From positions 1 through 10,605 of the forward strand of contig PTLJ01000032.1 in NCBI GenBank assembly GCA_002938045.1: DNA of 10,605 bases, read 5' to 3'. Each line of letters begins with the position of its first letter. The stretch's first letter is position 1. A model generated the notes under the pieces. The model did no database searches and was not told the DNA's origin. It was given only the letters and a program-made list of their open reading frames with translations. The position numbers and the translations under genes were made by a program. Positions 1 to 6,211 of the stretch are shown piece after piece. This DNA is from Alphaproteobacteria bacterium MarineAlpha3_Bin4 (GTDB lineage: Bacteria; Pseudomonadota; Alphaproteobacteria; Rhodospirillales; Casp-alpha2).

Positions 1-815
1 CGGGCATGGACTTCAGCGAAGGTGAATTGCTGCTCAAGGCCGGAACCATCCTCAGCGCCCGCGATCTTGGTCTTGTGGCGGCGATGAACGTACCATCACT
101 GAAAGTGCGTAGACGCCCGCGCGTCGCGTTCACCGCAACCGGCGAAGAACTATCCATGCCGGGTGGCAATCTAAGCCCGGACAAGATCGTCAGCTCCAAC
201 AGCTTCGCTGTCGCCGCTTATATAGAGACCCTGGGTGGCGTGCCGCTAAACCTAGGGATCACGCGCGACGATGAAGGTTCACTCCGACAGGTGATCGCCA
301 GTGCCAAAGGGGCCGATCTGCTGCTCACGATTGGCGGTGCTTCGGTCGGTGATTACGATTTCGTCAGCAAGCTGATGGTGGAGAGCGAAGCCAATCTCAG
401 CTTCTACAAGGTTGCCATGCGGCCTGGGAAGCCCCTCATATTCGGCCGTCTTGGCGGGGTGCCACTCCTAGGTCTGCCGGGGAACCCAGTTTCCGTAGGC
501 GTAACGGCGATTATCTTCCTGAAGGCTGCGATGAACACAATGCTTGGCGCCGACGAAGCCGAAGCAATGGAGAACGCCGTGTTGGGTTGCGAGCTGCCAG
601 CCAACGATCATCGTCAGGACTATCTGCGCGCGGTGTTCGCCCACGACGCTGAAGGCCACAGCGTCGTCCGTCCTTTCGGGCCGCAGGACAGCGCCATGAT
701 GGCCCGTTTGGCGGAGGCCGATTGCCTCGTCATCAGGCCCCCGGAGGCTCCCGCTGCCAAGGCCGGCGATCGGGTCGACATCCTTCGTTTTCTGCTTGGT
801 ACCCGCACGTTTTGA
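1..815 (+). CDS. moeA: Molybdopterin molybdenumtransferase MoeA, 3' part (5' end outside window)
   Basis: MoeA inserts molybdate into adenylylated molybdopterin in the last step of molybdenum cofactor synthesis in the cytoplasm. The frame is open from the left edge, so the ATG at position 6 is an internal codon: the protein begins in the middle of the MoeA domain. About 270 of the usual ~400 residues are visible. Family signatures occur in order: a GxDF..G..LL..G..L segment at the edge, RPRVAFTATGEEL (TGDEL-type motif), the molybdopterin-binding fold stretch LLTIGGASVGDYDFV, and MRPGKPLIFG followed by LLGLPGNPVSV. The C-terminal beta-barrel domain IV follows and ends at TGA 813-815. No frameshift is seen. 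It is separated from lexA by a spacer that contains a lexA promoter, so the two are probably not dependent on one transcript. The family is clear; MogA-like or fused variants are unlikely given the LPGNP and TGEEL motifs. Confidence 0.95.
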   Translation, partial: GMDFSEGELLLKAGTILSARDLGLVAAMNVPSLKVRRRPRVAFTATGEELSMPGGNLSPDKIVSSNSFAVAAYIETLGGVPLNLGITRDDEGSLRQVIASAKGADLLLTIGGASVGDYDFVSKLMVESEANLSFYKVAMRPGKPLIFGRLGGVPLLGLPGNPVSVGVTAIIFLKAAMNTMLGADEAEAMENAVLGCELPANDHRQDYLRAVFAHDAEGHSVVRPFGPQDSAMMARLAEADCLVIRPPEAPAAKAGDRVDILRFLLGTRTF

Positions 816-869
816 TTCGCGATCAGTCCGGTAATTCGCTGATCTTCTATAAACCAATTAAAAACAGAC

Positions 870-898
870 TTGACGCAAACAGCGAACCAAATTAGAAC
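870..898 (+). promoter_or_regulatory. Predicted sigma-70-type promoter of lexA
   Basis: A -35 element TTGACG (870-875) is followed after exactly 17 bp by TAGAAC (893-898), four of six matches to TATAAT. Transcription would start near 905, giving a leader of about 180 nt before the lexA ATG. The -10 hexamer lies inside the second half of the LexA box, the arrangement expected for an autorepressed SOS promoter. The elements are seen directly; promoter activity is inferred. Confidence 0.6.
884..898 (+). promoter_or_regulatory. LexA box (alphaproteobacterial SOS operator), with a third half-site at 905-908
   Basis: The sequence GAACCAAATTAGAAC is a perfect GAAC-N7-GAAC direct repeat, the established alphaproteobacterial LexA site (GTTC-N7-GTTC on the other strand). 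It covers the spacer and -10 region of the predicted lexA promoter, so bound LexA would block its own transcription. A third GAAC lies at 905-908, but its spacing from the second is six, not seven, so it is probably a weak or accidental half-site. Confidence 0.8.
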
Positions 899-953
899 AA
901 GTGTGAACATTTAGTAATTTCTTTAGATAATTGGTTGCTCCGAATTGCCGCCT

Positions 954-995
954 ACGAGGCTTGCATTGGCGGTAACGAGGCTTGCATTGGCGGTA
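954..995 (+). repeat. Two perfect tandem copies of a 21-bp unit in the lexA leader
   Basis: Unit 1 (954-974) and unit 2 (975-995) are identical and begin ACGAGGCTTGC and end TTGGCGGTA; identity continues one base further (996). Each copy contains GGCGGTA followed by A, which can pair, with one G-U pair, with TTGCCGCC at 945-952. A perfect 7-bp inverted repeat, ATTGCCG (944-950) and CGGCAAT (1004-1010), encloses the array. The repeat lies between the predicted lexA transcription start and the lexA start codon. No function is known; simple slippage duplication is the plainest explanation. Confidence 0.9.
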
Positions 996-1068
996 AGAAA
1001 AAACGGCAATACACGTGATTCGCGGAAATCCGCCGCCGTTTTGCGGTGAGGCAGGGTAGGCTAGAGAT

Positions 1069-1075
1069 GAAGGGA
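1069..1075 (+). promoter_or_regulatory. Ribosome binding site of lexA
   Basis: The purine run GAAGGGA lies 8 nt before ATG 1084 and supports this start, from which the protein begins with the usual LexA N-terminus MLTRKQYELL. Confidence 0.65.
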
Positions 1076-1083
1076 CATCGTAC

Positions 1084-1773
1084 ATGTTGACACGAAAGCA
1101 ATATGAACTGCTCGTGTTTATTGAAAAGAGTCTCCGTGAAACTGGAATCTCCCCATCCTACGATGAAATGAAAGATGCCTTGGCCCTACGTTCCAAATCC
1201 GGGATCCACCGATTGATTACCGGTCTTGAAGAGCGTGGATTCATCCGTCGACTGCCGCATCGCGCACGCGCTCTGGAGGTGTTGCGACTACCCGAAAACA
1301 TGGACGCGCCTGCACCTGCCGGTGGCTTCTCGCCCAACGTCATCAAGGGTGAATTTAAATTGCCCGGTACTCGGGCTAGCGCCGATACGGAGATGGTCGA
1401 ACTGCCACTCTATGGCCGGATCGCCGCCGGCACGCCGATCGAGGCACTACGTGACCACTCCAATACCATCGGGCTGCCTACGTCGATGCTGTCTACTGGC
1501 GAGCATTTCGCGCTCGAGGTCGATGGCGATTCGATGATCGAAGCCGGTATCCACAACGGTGATACGGTCGTCATACAGCGGTCGGAAACGGCCGACAACG
1601 GCTCAATCGTCGTCGCCTTGATCGACGACAACGAGGTAACTCTGAAACGGCTTCGCCGCAAAGGCGGGTCTATCGCCCTGGAGCCCGCCAACACCGCCTA
1701 TGAGACGCGGATATTTGGCCCTGATCAGGTCAAGGTTCAGGGACGTTTGGTTAGCCTGTTACGCAAGTATTAG
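1084..1773 (+). CDS. lexA: LexA repressor, self-cleaving SOS regulator
   Basis: LexA is a cytoplasmic dimer that represses DNA-damage genes and cleaves itself when stimulated by RecA filaments. The 229-residue protein has both expected domains. Residues 1-70 form a winged helix-turn-helix, with the recognition region SKSGIHRLITGLEERGFI (38-55). Residues ~105-229 form the S24 peptidase-like domain with cleavage bond Ala115-Gly116 (GRIAAGTP), nucleophile Ser150 (GDSMIEAGI) and general base Lys188 (EVTLKRL). All catalytic features are intact, so it should be inducible. The linker (~71-104) is long and rich in Pro, Ala and Gly, as often seen in alphaproteobacteria. Autoregulation is supported by the GAAC-N7-GAAC box upstream. 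The 3' end overlaps the tail of a minus-strand comEC remnant by 15 nt. Confidence 0.97.
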   Translation: MLTRKQYELLVFIEKSLRETGISPSYDEMKDALALRSKSGIHRLITGLEERGFIRRLPHRARALEVLRLPENMDAPAPAGGFSPNVIKGEFKLPGTRASADTEMVELPLYGRIAAGTPIEALRDHSNTIGLPTSMLSTGEHFALEVDGDSMIEAGIHNGDTVVIQRSETADNGSIVVALIDDNEVTLKRLRRKGGSIALEPANTAYETRIFGPDQVKVQGRLVSLLRKY

Positions 1774-1971
1774 CGCTTGAAGACAACAGTCCGACCGACT
1801 ACGAACTGGCATCGGGTCCGGGCAAACGACCCAAGGCAACTCGCCGAGGCGGCCAATTACGCTTTTGATCCGTAATAGACCGTCGCCAAACCATAGGGAA
1901 TGACAGCCGCACAGCCATAGCGAAGGCTGGTCTTTTGCCGTTGCTTCTGGGCAGTTCTCATGGCGTATTTT
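1759..1971 (-). pseudogene. comEC: Probable C-terminal remnant of comEC (DNA-uptake channel)
   Basis: ComEC is an inner-membrane channel for DNA uptake. It commonly lies, minus-strand here, between lexA and gltX in alphaproteobacteria and is several hundred residues long. Only a tail is recognisable. Reading leftward from 1971, the frame gives KIRHENCP..., then DQPSLWLCGCHSLW, DGLLRIKSV and LGELPWV before TAA at 1761-1759. This parallels the family's C-terminal pattern as I recall it: a P-V-R-x-x-C stretch, then D-R-F-D-L-W-x-x-G-A-H-A-[LV]-W, a short beta segment, and R-G-x-R-P-W. The frame extends to 2121 but residues encoded beyond ~1971 are not recognisable, and no channel domain is present. 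The order and strand fit comEC, so I infer a large deletion with decay. Alternatively it is a chance reading frame. The call rests on a remembered pattern, not on an alignment run. Confidence 0.5.
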
Positions 1972-2150
1972 TTGGTATCCCGAGTCCCCAGTTTTTGGCC
2001 ATTTTAGCGTATTCGTTGCCGGGACGCACCGCGCAGCGGCGTAGACAAATTCCGGCATGCATTTGCTGCACGTGCTAACAATATGTGATAGACAACAGCC
2101 ACAAACGAGAAACAGCGTCAACTGATAACAACTGAACCCTCCGTTCCCCC
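1972..2150. other. Spacer before gltX with no recognised gene
   Basis: This rest of the lexA-gltX spacer holds no ORF I recognise on either strand. It may be decayed comEC sequence beyond recognition. It presumably contains the gltX promoter, but no convincing -35/-10 pair stands out: TTGCTG at 2063-2068 lacks a good partner. The last bases before the gltX ATG are pyrimidine-rich and give no Shine-Dalgarno sequence. Confidence 0.5.
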
Positions 2151-3572
2151 ATGCCCGTCGTTACCCGCTTCGCTCCCTCGCCTACCGGAAGCCTGCATGT
2201 CGGCGGAGCTCGGACTGCGCTCTACAATTGGATATTTGCAAAGCACCATGCTCGTTTCGGTGACGGCGGTTGGTTTCTCCTACGAATCGAAGACACAGAC
2301 CGAAAACGATCGACACAAGAAGCCATCGACGCTATCTACGACGGACTTGCCTGGCTTGGCCTCAATTGGGATGGTGAGCCTGTATCCCAGTTCTCGCGGG
2401 CCTCCGAACACAGGGCCGCGGTCGGGCGCTTGCTAGCCGAGGGCCGAGCCTATAAGTGCTTTTGTACGCCCGAAGAACTAGCGAAAATGCGCGAACAAGC
2501 CCGCCGAGAGGGGCGCTCGAAGCTCTATGACGGGCGTTGGCGGGACCGGGAACCATCTGAAGCGCCAGCTGGCGTCGAACCGGCGATTCGGCTCAAGGCG
2601 GCGGAGGACAGAGAGACCGTCATCAATGACCTGGTGCAGGGTGAGGTTCGGGTTGGCAATGACCAGATGGACGACATGGTGCTGCTCAGGAGTGACGGCA
2701 CGCCCACCTACATGCTGGCTGTCGTTGTCGACGACCACGACATGGGGGTTACACACGTCATTCGCGGTGACGACCACCTGACCAATGCCTTCCGGCAGAT
2801 GCAGTTGTACCGCGCGTTCGATTGGCAACCACCGAATTTTGCCCATATCCCACTTATTCACGGGTCCGATGGCGCCAAGCTCTCGAAACGCCACGGCGCG
2901 CTTAGCCTCGATGTCTACCGCAATGATGGCTTTCTGCCAGAAGCCATACGGAACTATTTATTGCGGCTCGGTTGGGCCCATGGCGACGACGAGATTATTG
3001 GAACCGACCAGGCAATTGAATGGTTCGACCTCGATGCTGTCGGCCGCGGAGCGGCACGTTTCGACCTAGCCAAGCTGACCAGCCTCAATGGCCACTACAT
3101 CCGTGAGGCCGACGACATGGTGCTCGTCCAAATGATCATGAAACGGCTAACGCAACCGAATGATGGTAAGCTTGCCGAAGAGGCCGAGAGTCGGCTAAAC
3201 AAGGGGATGGTCTCATTAAAGAAACGTGCAAAGACAATAGTAGAATTAACTGAGATAGCAGAATTTTATGTCACTGACCGACCACTGACTCTTAGCAAAA
3301 AAGCGACAAAGGCGATCAACCAAGAAGCCCGTGGACATCTTAGCCAATTAAAATCCGCACTTGCGGGTCTCGATGATTGGCATCAACAATCACTCGAAGA
3401 GGCAACCCGCACCTATGTCGAGCAAGTTGGTATCAAGCTTGGTAAAATCGCCCAGCCGTTACGCGCGGCGGTGACCGGAAGCACTGTCTCGCCGGGGATA
3501 TTCGAGGTTCTTGACGTATTGGGCCGTGAAGAATCGCTAGGCCGTATAAACGACGTACTCGGAAGCGGATGA
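2151..3572 (+). CDS. gltX: Glutamyl-tRNA synthetase (class I)
   Basis: This enzyme charges tRNA with glutamate using ATP, in the cytoplasm. At 473 residues it has normal bacterial GluRS length. It begins at the canonical MPVVTRFAPSPTGSLHVGG, with the HIGH-type motif HVGG at 16-19. RIEDTD follows at 45-50 and the KMSKS-type loop KLSKR at 243-247 (SDGAKLSKRHG). The helical anticodon-binding region fills ~320-473. The zinc site is altered: CFC (103-105) keeps the first two cysteines, but the later Cys-x-His pair of E. coli is replaced by Trp130-Arg-Asp132. ATG 2151 is fixed by homology, not by a ribosome site, since upstream sequence is pyrimidine-rich. Many alphaproteobacteria have two GltX copies and charge tRNA-Gln indirectly; from this copy alone I cannot tell discriminating from non-discriminating. 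Codons around 3220-3360 are more AT-rich than the rest. Confidence 0.96.
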   Translation: MPVVTRFAPSPTGSLHVGGARTALYNWIFAKHHARFGDGGWFLLRIEDTDRKRSTQEAIDAIYDGLAWLGLNWDGEPVSQFSRASEHRAAVGRLLAEGRAYKCFCTPEELAKMREQARREGRSKLYDGRWRDREPSEAPAGVEPAIRLKAAEDRETVINDLVQGEVRVGNDQMDDMVLLRSDGTPTYMLAVVVDDHDMGVTHVIRGDDHLTNAFRQMQLYRAFDWQPPNFAHIPLIHGSDGAKLSKRHGALSLDVYRNDGFLPEAIRNYLLRLGWAHGDDEIIGTDQAIEWFDLDAVGRGAARFDLAKLTSLNGHYIREADDMVLVQMIMKRLTQPNDGKLAEEAESRLNKGMVSLKKRAKTIVELTEIAEFYVTDRPLTLSKKATKAINQEARGHLSQLKSALAGLDDWHQQSLEEATRTYVEQVGIKLGKIAQPLRAAVTGSTVSPGIFEVLDVLGREESLGRINDVLGSG

Positions 3573-3661
3573 ATGAACCCACAGACGAATGGTCATAGCC
3601 GGTGACGATATCGGCGTTGTAGAGTCCGCCGCGATTACGATAGCCTGCACTGCCCGGAAGT

Positions 3662-3673
3662 GAGGAGAAGGGA
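3662..3673 (+). promoter_or_regulatory. Purine-rich ribosome binding region of gltA
   Basis: GAGGAG (3662-3667) lies 9 nt before ATG 3677 and runs into AAGGGA (3668-3673), a second, closer match. GAGGAG has the better spacing. The strong site fits high citrate synthase expression and contrasts with gltX, which has none. The 104-bp gltX-gltA spacer shows no convincing promoter hexamers. Confidence 0.65.
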
Positions 3674-3676
3674 ATT

Positions 3677-4990
3677 ATGAACGCCAAAAAAGATGCCAAA
3701 CAGACGTTTACCCTGACCGATAATCGCTCGGGACAGAAGTATGAACTGCCGGTCGTCTCGGGCTCGATGGGGCCCGACGTCATCGACGTTCGTCGTCTTT
3801 ACAATGATACCAATTGTTTCACCTACGATCCGGGGTTCACGTCGACAGGCAGTTGCGGAAGCAAGATTACCTATATCGACGGCGACAATGGCGTGCTTCT
3901 CTATCGCGGGTACCCCGTCGACCAACTAGCGGATAATTCCGATTTTCCCGAGGTTTGCTATCTGTTGCTATATGGCGAGTTGCCGACGCCTGACCAAAAG
4001 AAGAAATTCGAGCACGACATCACGTATCATACGATGCTGAACGAGCAACTCACCTATTTCTTCAGGGGGTTCCGTCGCGATGCGCATCCCATGGCGGTGA
4101 TGTGCGGCGTCGTCGGCGCCCTATCGGCCTTCTATCACGACAGCACAGATATATCCGATCCCAAACACCGGATGATTGCATCCTACCGCTTGATAGCTAA
4201 GATGCCGACGATCGCTGCTATGGCCTATAAGTTCTCCATGGGCCAACCGTTCCAGTATCCGCTTAACGACCTAACTTTCGCTGAAAACTTTCTCCACATG
4301 ATGTTTGGAACGCCATGTGAGGAGTACAAGGTCAGTCCTGTTTTGTCTAAGGCAATAGACCGGATCCTGATCCTGCACGCCGATCACGAACAAAACGCCT
4401 CGACCTCGACCGTTCGTCTTGCCGGATCGAGCGGTGCTAATCCATTTGCCTGCATTTCCGCCGGTATTGCCTCGCTTTGGGGGCCGGCGCACGGCGGCGC
4501 CAACGAGGCAGTTCTCAACATGTTGGAAGAAATCGGCGACGCCAAGAATATCCCCGAGTATGTCGATAGGGCCAAGAAAAAGGATGACCCCTTCCGCCTG
4601 ATGGGGTTTGGGCACCGCGTCTACAAAAATTTTGATCCCCGTGCTAAGGTGATGGAGAAAATCTGTCACGAGGTACTCAACGATCTCAAGATTGAAGACG
4701 AACCGCTGCTCGACATCGCCGTGGAATTAGAACGCATCGCTCTTGAGGACGATTACTTTATCGAGAAAAAGCTCTATCCAAACGTCGATTTCTATTCGGG
4801 CATTATTTTTAAGGCACTCGGCATTCCGACCAGCCTGTTTACGGTTCTGTTTGCGGTAGCCCGGACGGTCGGTTGGGTTGCCCAATGGAACGAAATGATT
4901 GAGGACCCGTCGCAGAAAATTGGGCGGCCGCGGCAACTCTATATTGGCGAAACTGCCCGTAAGTTCAAACCCTTGCACAAAAGAATCTAG
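3677..4990 (+). CDS. gltA: Citrate synthase (type II, hexameric-type)
   Basis: GltA condenses acetyl-CoA with oxaloacetate to citrate, the entry step of the TCA cycle, in the cytoplasm. The 437-residue length and N-terminal beta-domain (about residues 10-60, FTLTDNRSGQKYELPVVSG onward) are typical of the long type II enzymes of Gram-negative bacteria, which are often NADH-regulated. The catalytic triad is visible: His272 (GPAHGGANEA), His313 (MGFGHRVYK) and Asp371 (NVDFYSG). HADHEQNAST (234-243) carries the substrate-binding histidine. The substrate-binding arginine regions are also intact, for example RPRQLYIG near 418. The 2-methylcitrate synthases are usually shorter and lack this N-terminal domain, so they are less likely. 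It follows gltX by 104 bp on the same strand and converges on lpxB. Confidence 0.97.
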   Translation: MNAKKDAKQTFTLTDNRSGQKYELPVVSGSMGPDVIDVRRLYNDTNCFTYDPGFTSTGSCGSKITYIDGDNGVLLYRGYPVDQLADNSDFPEVCYLLLYGELPTPDQKKKFEHDITYHTMLNEQLTYFFRGFRRDAHPMAVMCGVVGALSAFYHDSTDISDPKHRMIASYRLIAKMPTIAAMAYKFSMGQPFQYPLNDLTFAENFLHMMFGTPCEEYKVSPVLSKAIDRILILHADHEQNASTSTVRLAGSSGANPFACISAGIASLWGPAHGGANEAVLNMLEEIGDAKNIPEYVDRAKKKDDPFRLMGFGHRVYKNFDPRAKVMEKICHEVLNDLKIEDEPLLDIAVELERIALEDDYFIEKKLYPNVDFYSGIIFKALGIPTSLFTVLFAVARTVGWVAQWNEMIEDPSQKIGRPRQLYIGETARKFKPLHKRI

Positions 4991-5038
4991 CGCACCCGGA
5001 GGCTCACGGGGGCCGTTACCGCCGTTGCCAATTCCCTA

Positions 5039-6211
5039 TCAAGGAGCCGTTGACCCTATCACCGAGAGCACGACCCGAGCGGCCCGGCGGCTCGGGGGCA
5101 CGTCTCCACCGCGCCCCAACTCGGTCAGGGCCTGATCGTAGGCTGTACGCTGGGCGGCTTGGGCGTCCGGATTCCCTAATAGTTCGCTGAGATCGTCGAT
5201 CAAAACCTCGGGCCGACATCGGTTGAGTAGCCGCTCCGGTATAGCTTCGTGGTCGAGAATGAGATTAACTAAATTTGCAAATCGGACGTGAATTAGACGC
5301 TTAGCCAGCCAGCCTGAGATTGGGTTCATCCGGTACGTTATGACCGCAGGCGTTCCGGACATCGCTAGCTCGAGAGCGACGGTACCAGACGCCGCGAGGC
5401 TTACGTCCGCTGCCGCAAGGGCATCAATTTTTTCGCCTTCTGTATCGATTACAATTACCGGAATCGGCCACCCCTCGAGTCCGTGCCGCACCGTGCTGGC
5501 AACTGTCTCGACGGTCGGCATCACAACCCGTAGGTTCGGAAAAATTTCGGTGAGCCGCGCTATTGTCTTCGTGAAGATTGGCAGCAATCTCGATACCTCA
5601 GATATCCGACTTCCCGGCAAGGCTGCTATCAGGGGCGCCTCGGTCGCGATGCCGTGGCGGTGGCGGAAGCCGTTGCCATCACCATAATCACTCTCGACGA
5701 CGGGATGTCCAACATAGGTCGCAGATAAACCTTCGGCCTCGAAATACGGGGGCTCAAAAGGTAGCAAGGTCATCAGGTGGTCCAGAAACTTTGCGATCTT
5801 TGCAGCGCGGCCGGGGCGCCAGGCCCAAACAGACGGTGCGACATAATGGATCAACGGAATGTCCTCACTCTTTAGGCGAGCCGCGACGCGAAAAGAAAAT
5901 TCGGGTGCGTCGATGGTGACAACAACGGCCGGGAGACGGGCCCGGACATCAGTAACCGTCTGCTGGATACGCGTCAGAATCAATGGTAGCCGCGGTAGAA
6001 CCTCGGCAACCCCCATTACCGACAGGTCGGCCATGGGGAACAGGGGCGTTAGCCCCAGTTTTTCCATTTCGGGTCCACCGACTCCCGATATCCGAACGCC
6101 GCCTTGGGTTTCCTCGCGGAGTGCCGCTATCAATCGCGCGCCCAGGCGATCCCCGGACGGTTCTCCGGCTATCAAATAAACCAACGGGACATCCTTGGAC
6201 CCAGTGGCCAT
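5039..6211 (-). CDS. lpxB: Lipid A disaccharide synthase LpxB
   Basis: LpxB is a membrane-associated GT19 glycosyltransferase. It joins 2,3-diacylglucosamine-1-phosphate (lipid X) to UDP-2,3-diacylglucosamine to form the lipid A disaccharide. From ATG 6211 the protein has 390 residues, normal for the family. Motifs include AGEPSGD (15-21), MADLSVMGVAEVLPRLP (60-76), YVAPSVWAWRPGR (123-135), LPGSRISEV (198-206) and the donor-site stretch ASGTVALELA (274-283). The start at ATG 6211 is preferred: GGAG (6223-6220) lies 8 nt upstream, and its A is also the last base of the lpxI TGA, a TGATG junction. A TTG one codon earlier (6214) is in frame but less likely. LpxI, encoded just upstream, makes one of its substrates. 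This is the last visible gene of the operon; no rnhB follows. Confidence 0.96.
   Translation of the reverse strand: MATGSKDVPLVYLIAGEPSGDRLGARLIAALREETQGGVRISGVGGPEMEKLGLTPLFPMADLSVMGVAEVLPRLPLILTRIQQTVTDVRARLPAVVVTIDAPEFSFRVAARLKSEDIPLIHYVAPSVWAWRPGRAAKIAKFLDHLMTLLPFEPPYFEAEGLSATYVGHPVVESDYGDGNGFRHRHGIATEAPLIAALPGSRISEVSRLLPIFTKTIARLTEIFPNLRVVMPTVETVASTVRHGLEGWPIPVIVIDTEGEKIDALAAADVSLAASGTVALELAMSGTPAVITYRMNPISGWLAKRLIHVRFANLVNLILDHEAIPERLLNRCRPEVLIDDLSELLGNPDAQAAQRTAYDQALTELGRGGDVPPSRRAARVVLSVIGSTAP

Noticed and set aside
821..844. GATCAG...CTGATC inverted repeat just after moeA as a terminator
   Set aside because: The stem is only 6 bp with a 12-nt loop, and no clear T-run follows. It could be a weak terminator, but support is insufficient.
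1067..1090. Seven-codon upstream ORF (ATG 1067 to TGA 1088-1090) overlapping the lexA start
   Set aside because: It has no own ribosome site, and such a short frame is expected by chance; it shares the purine run that better serves lexA.
1814..1832. GGGTC...GACCC inverted repeat downstream of lexA as a terminator
   Set aside because: Only a 5-bp stem with no T-run, and it falls inside the comEC-like reading frame, which explains the sequence better.
3601..3641. Promoter for gltA in the gltX-gltA spacer (TTGTAG and TACGAT)
   Set aside because: The two hexamer-like sequences are 13 bp apart, too short for a sigma-70 promoter.
4991..5038. Bidirectional terminator between convergent gltA and lpxB
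   Set aside because: I looked for stems on both strands and found only 4-5 bp pairings without T-runs; none can be supported.
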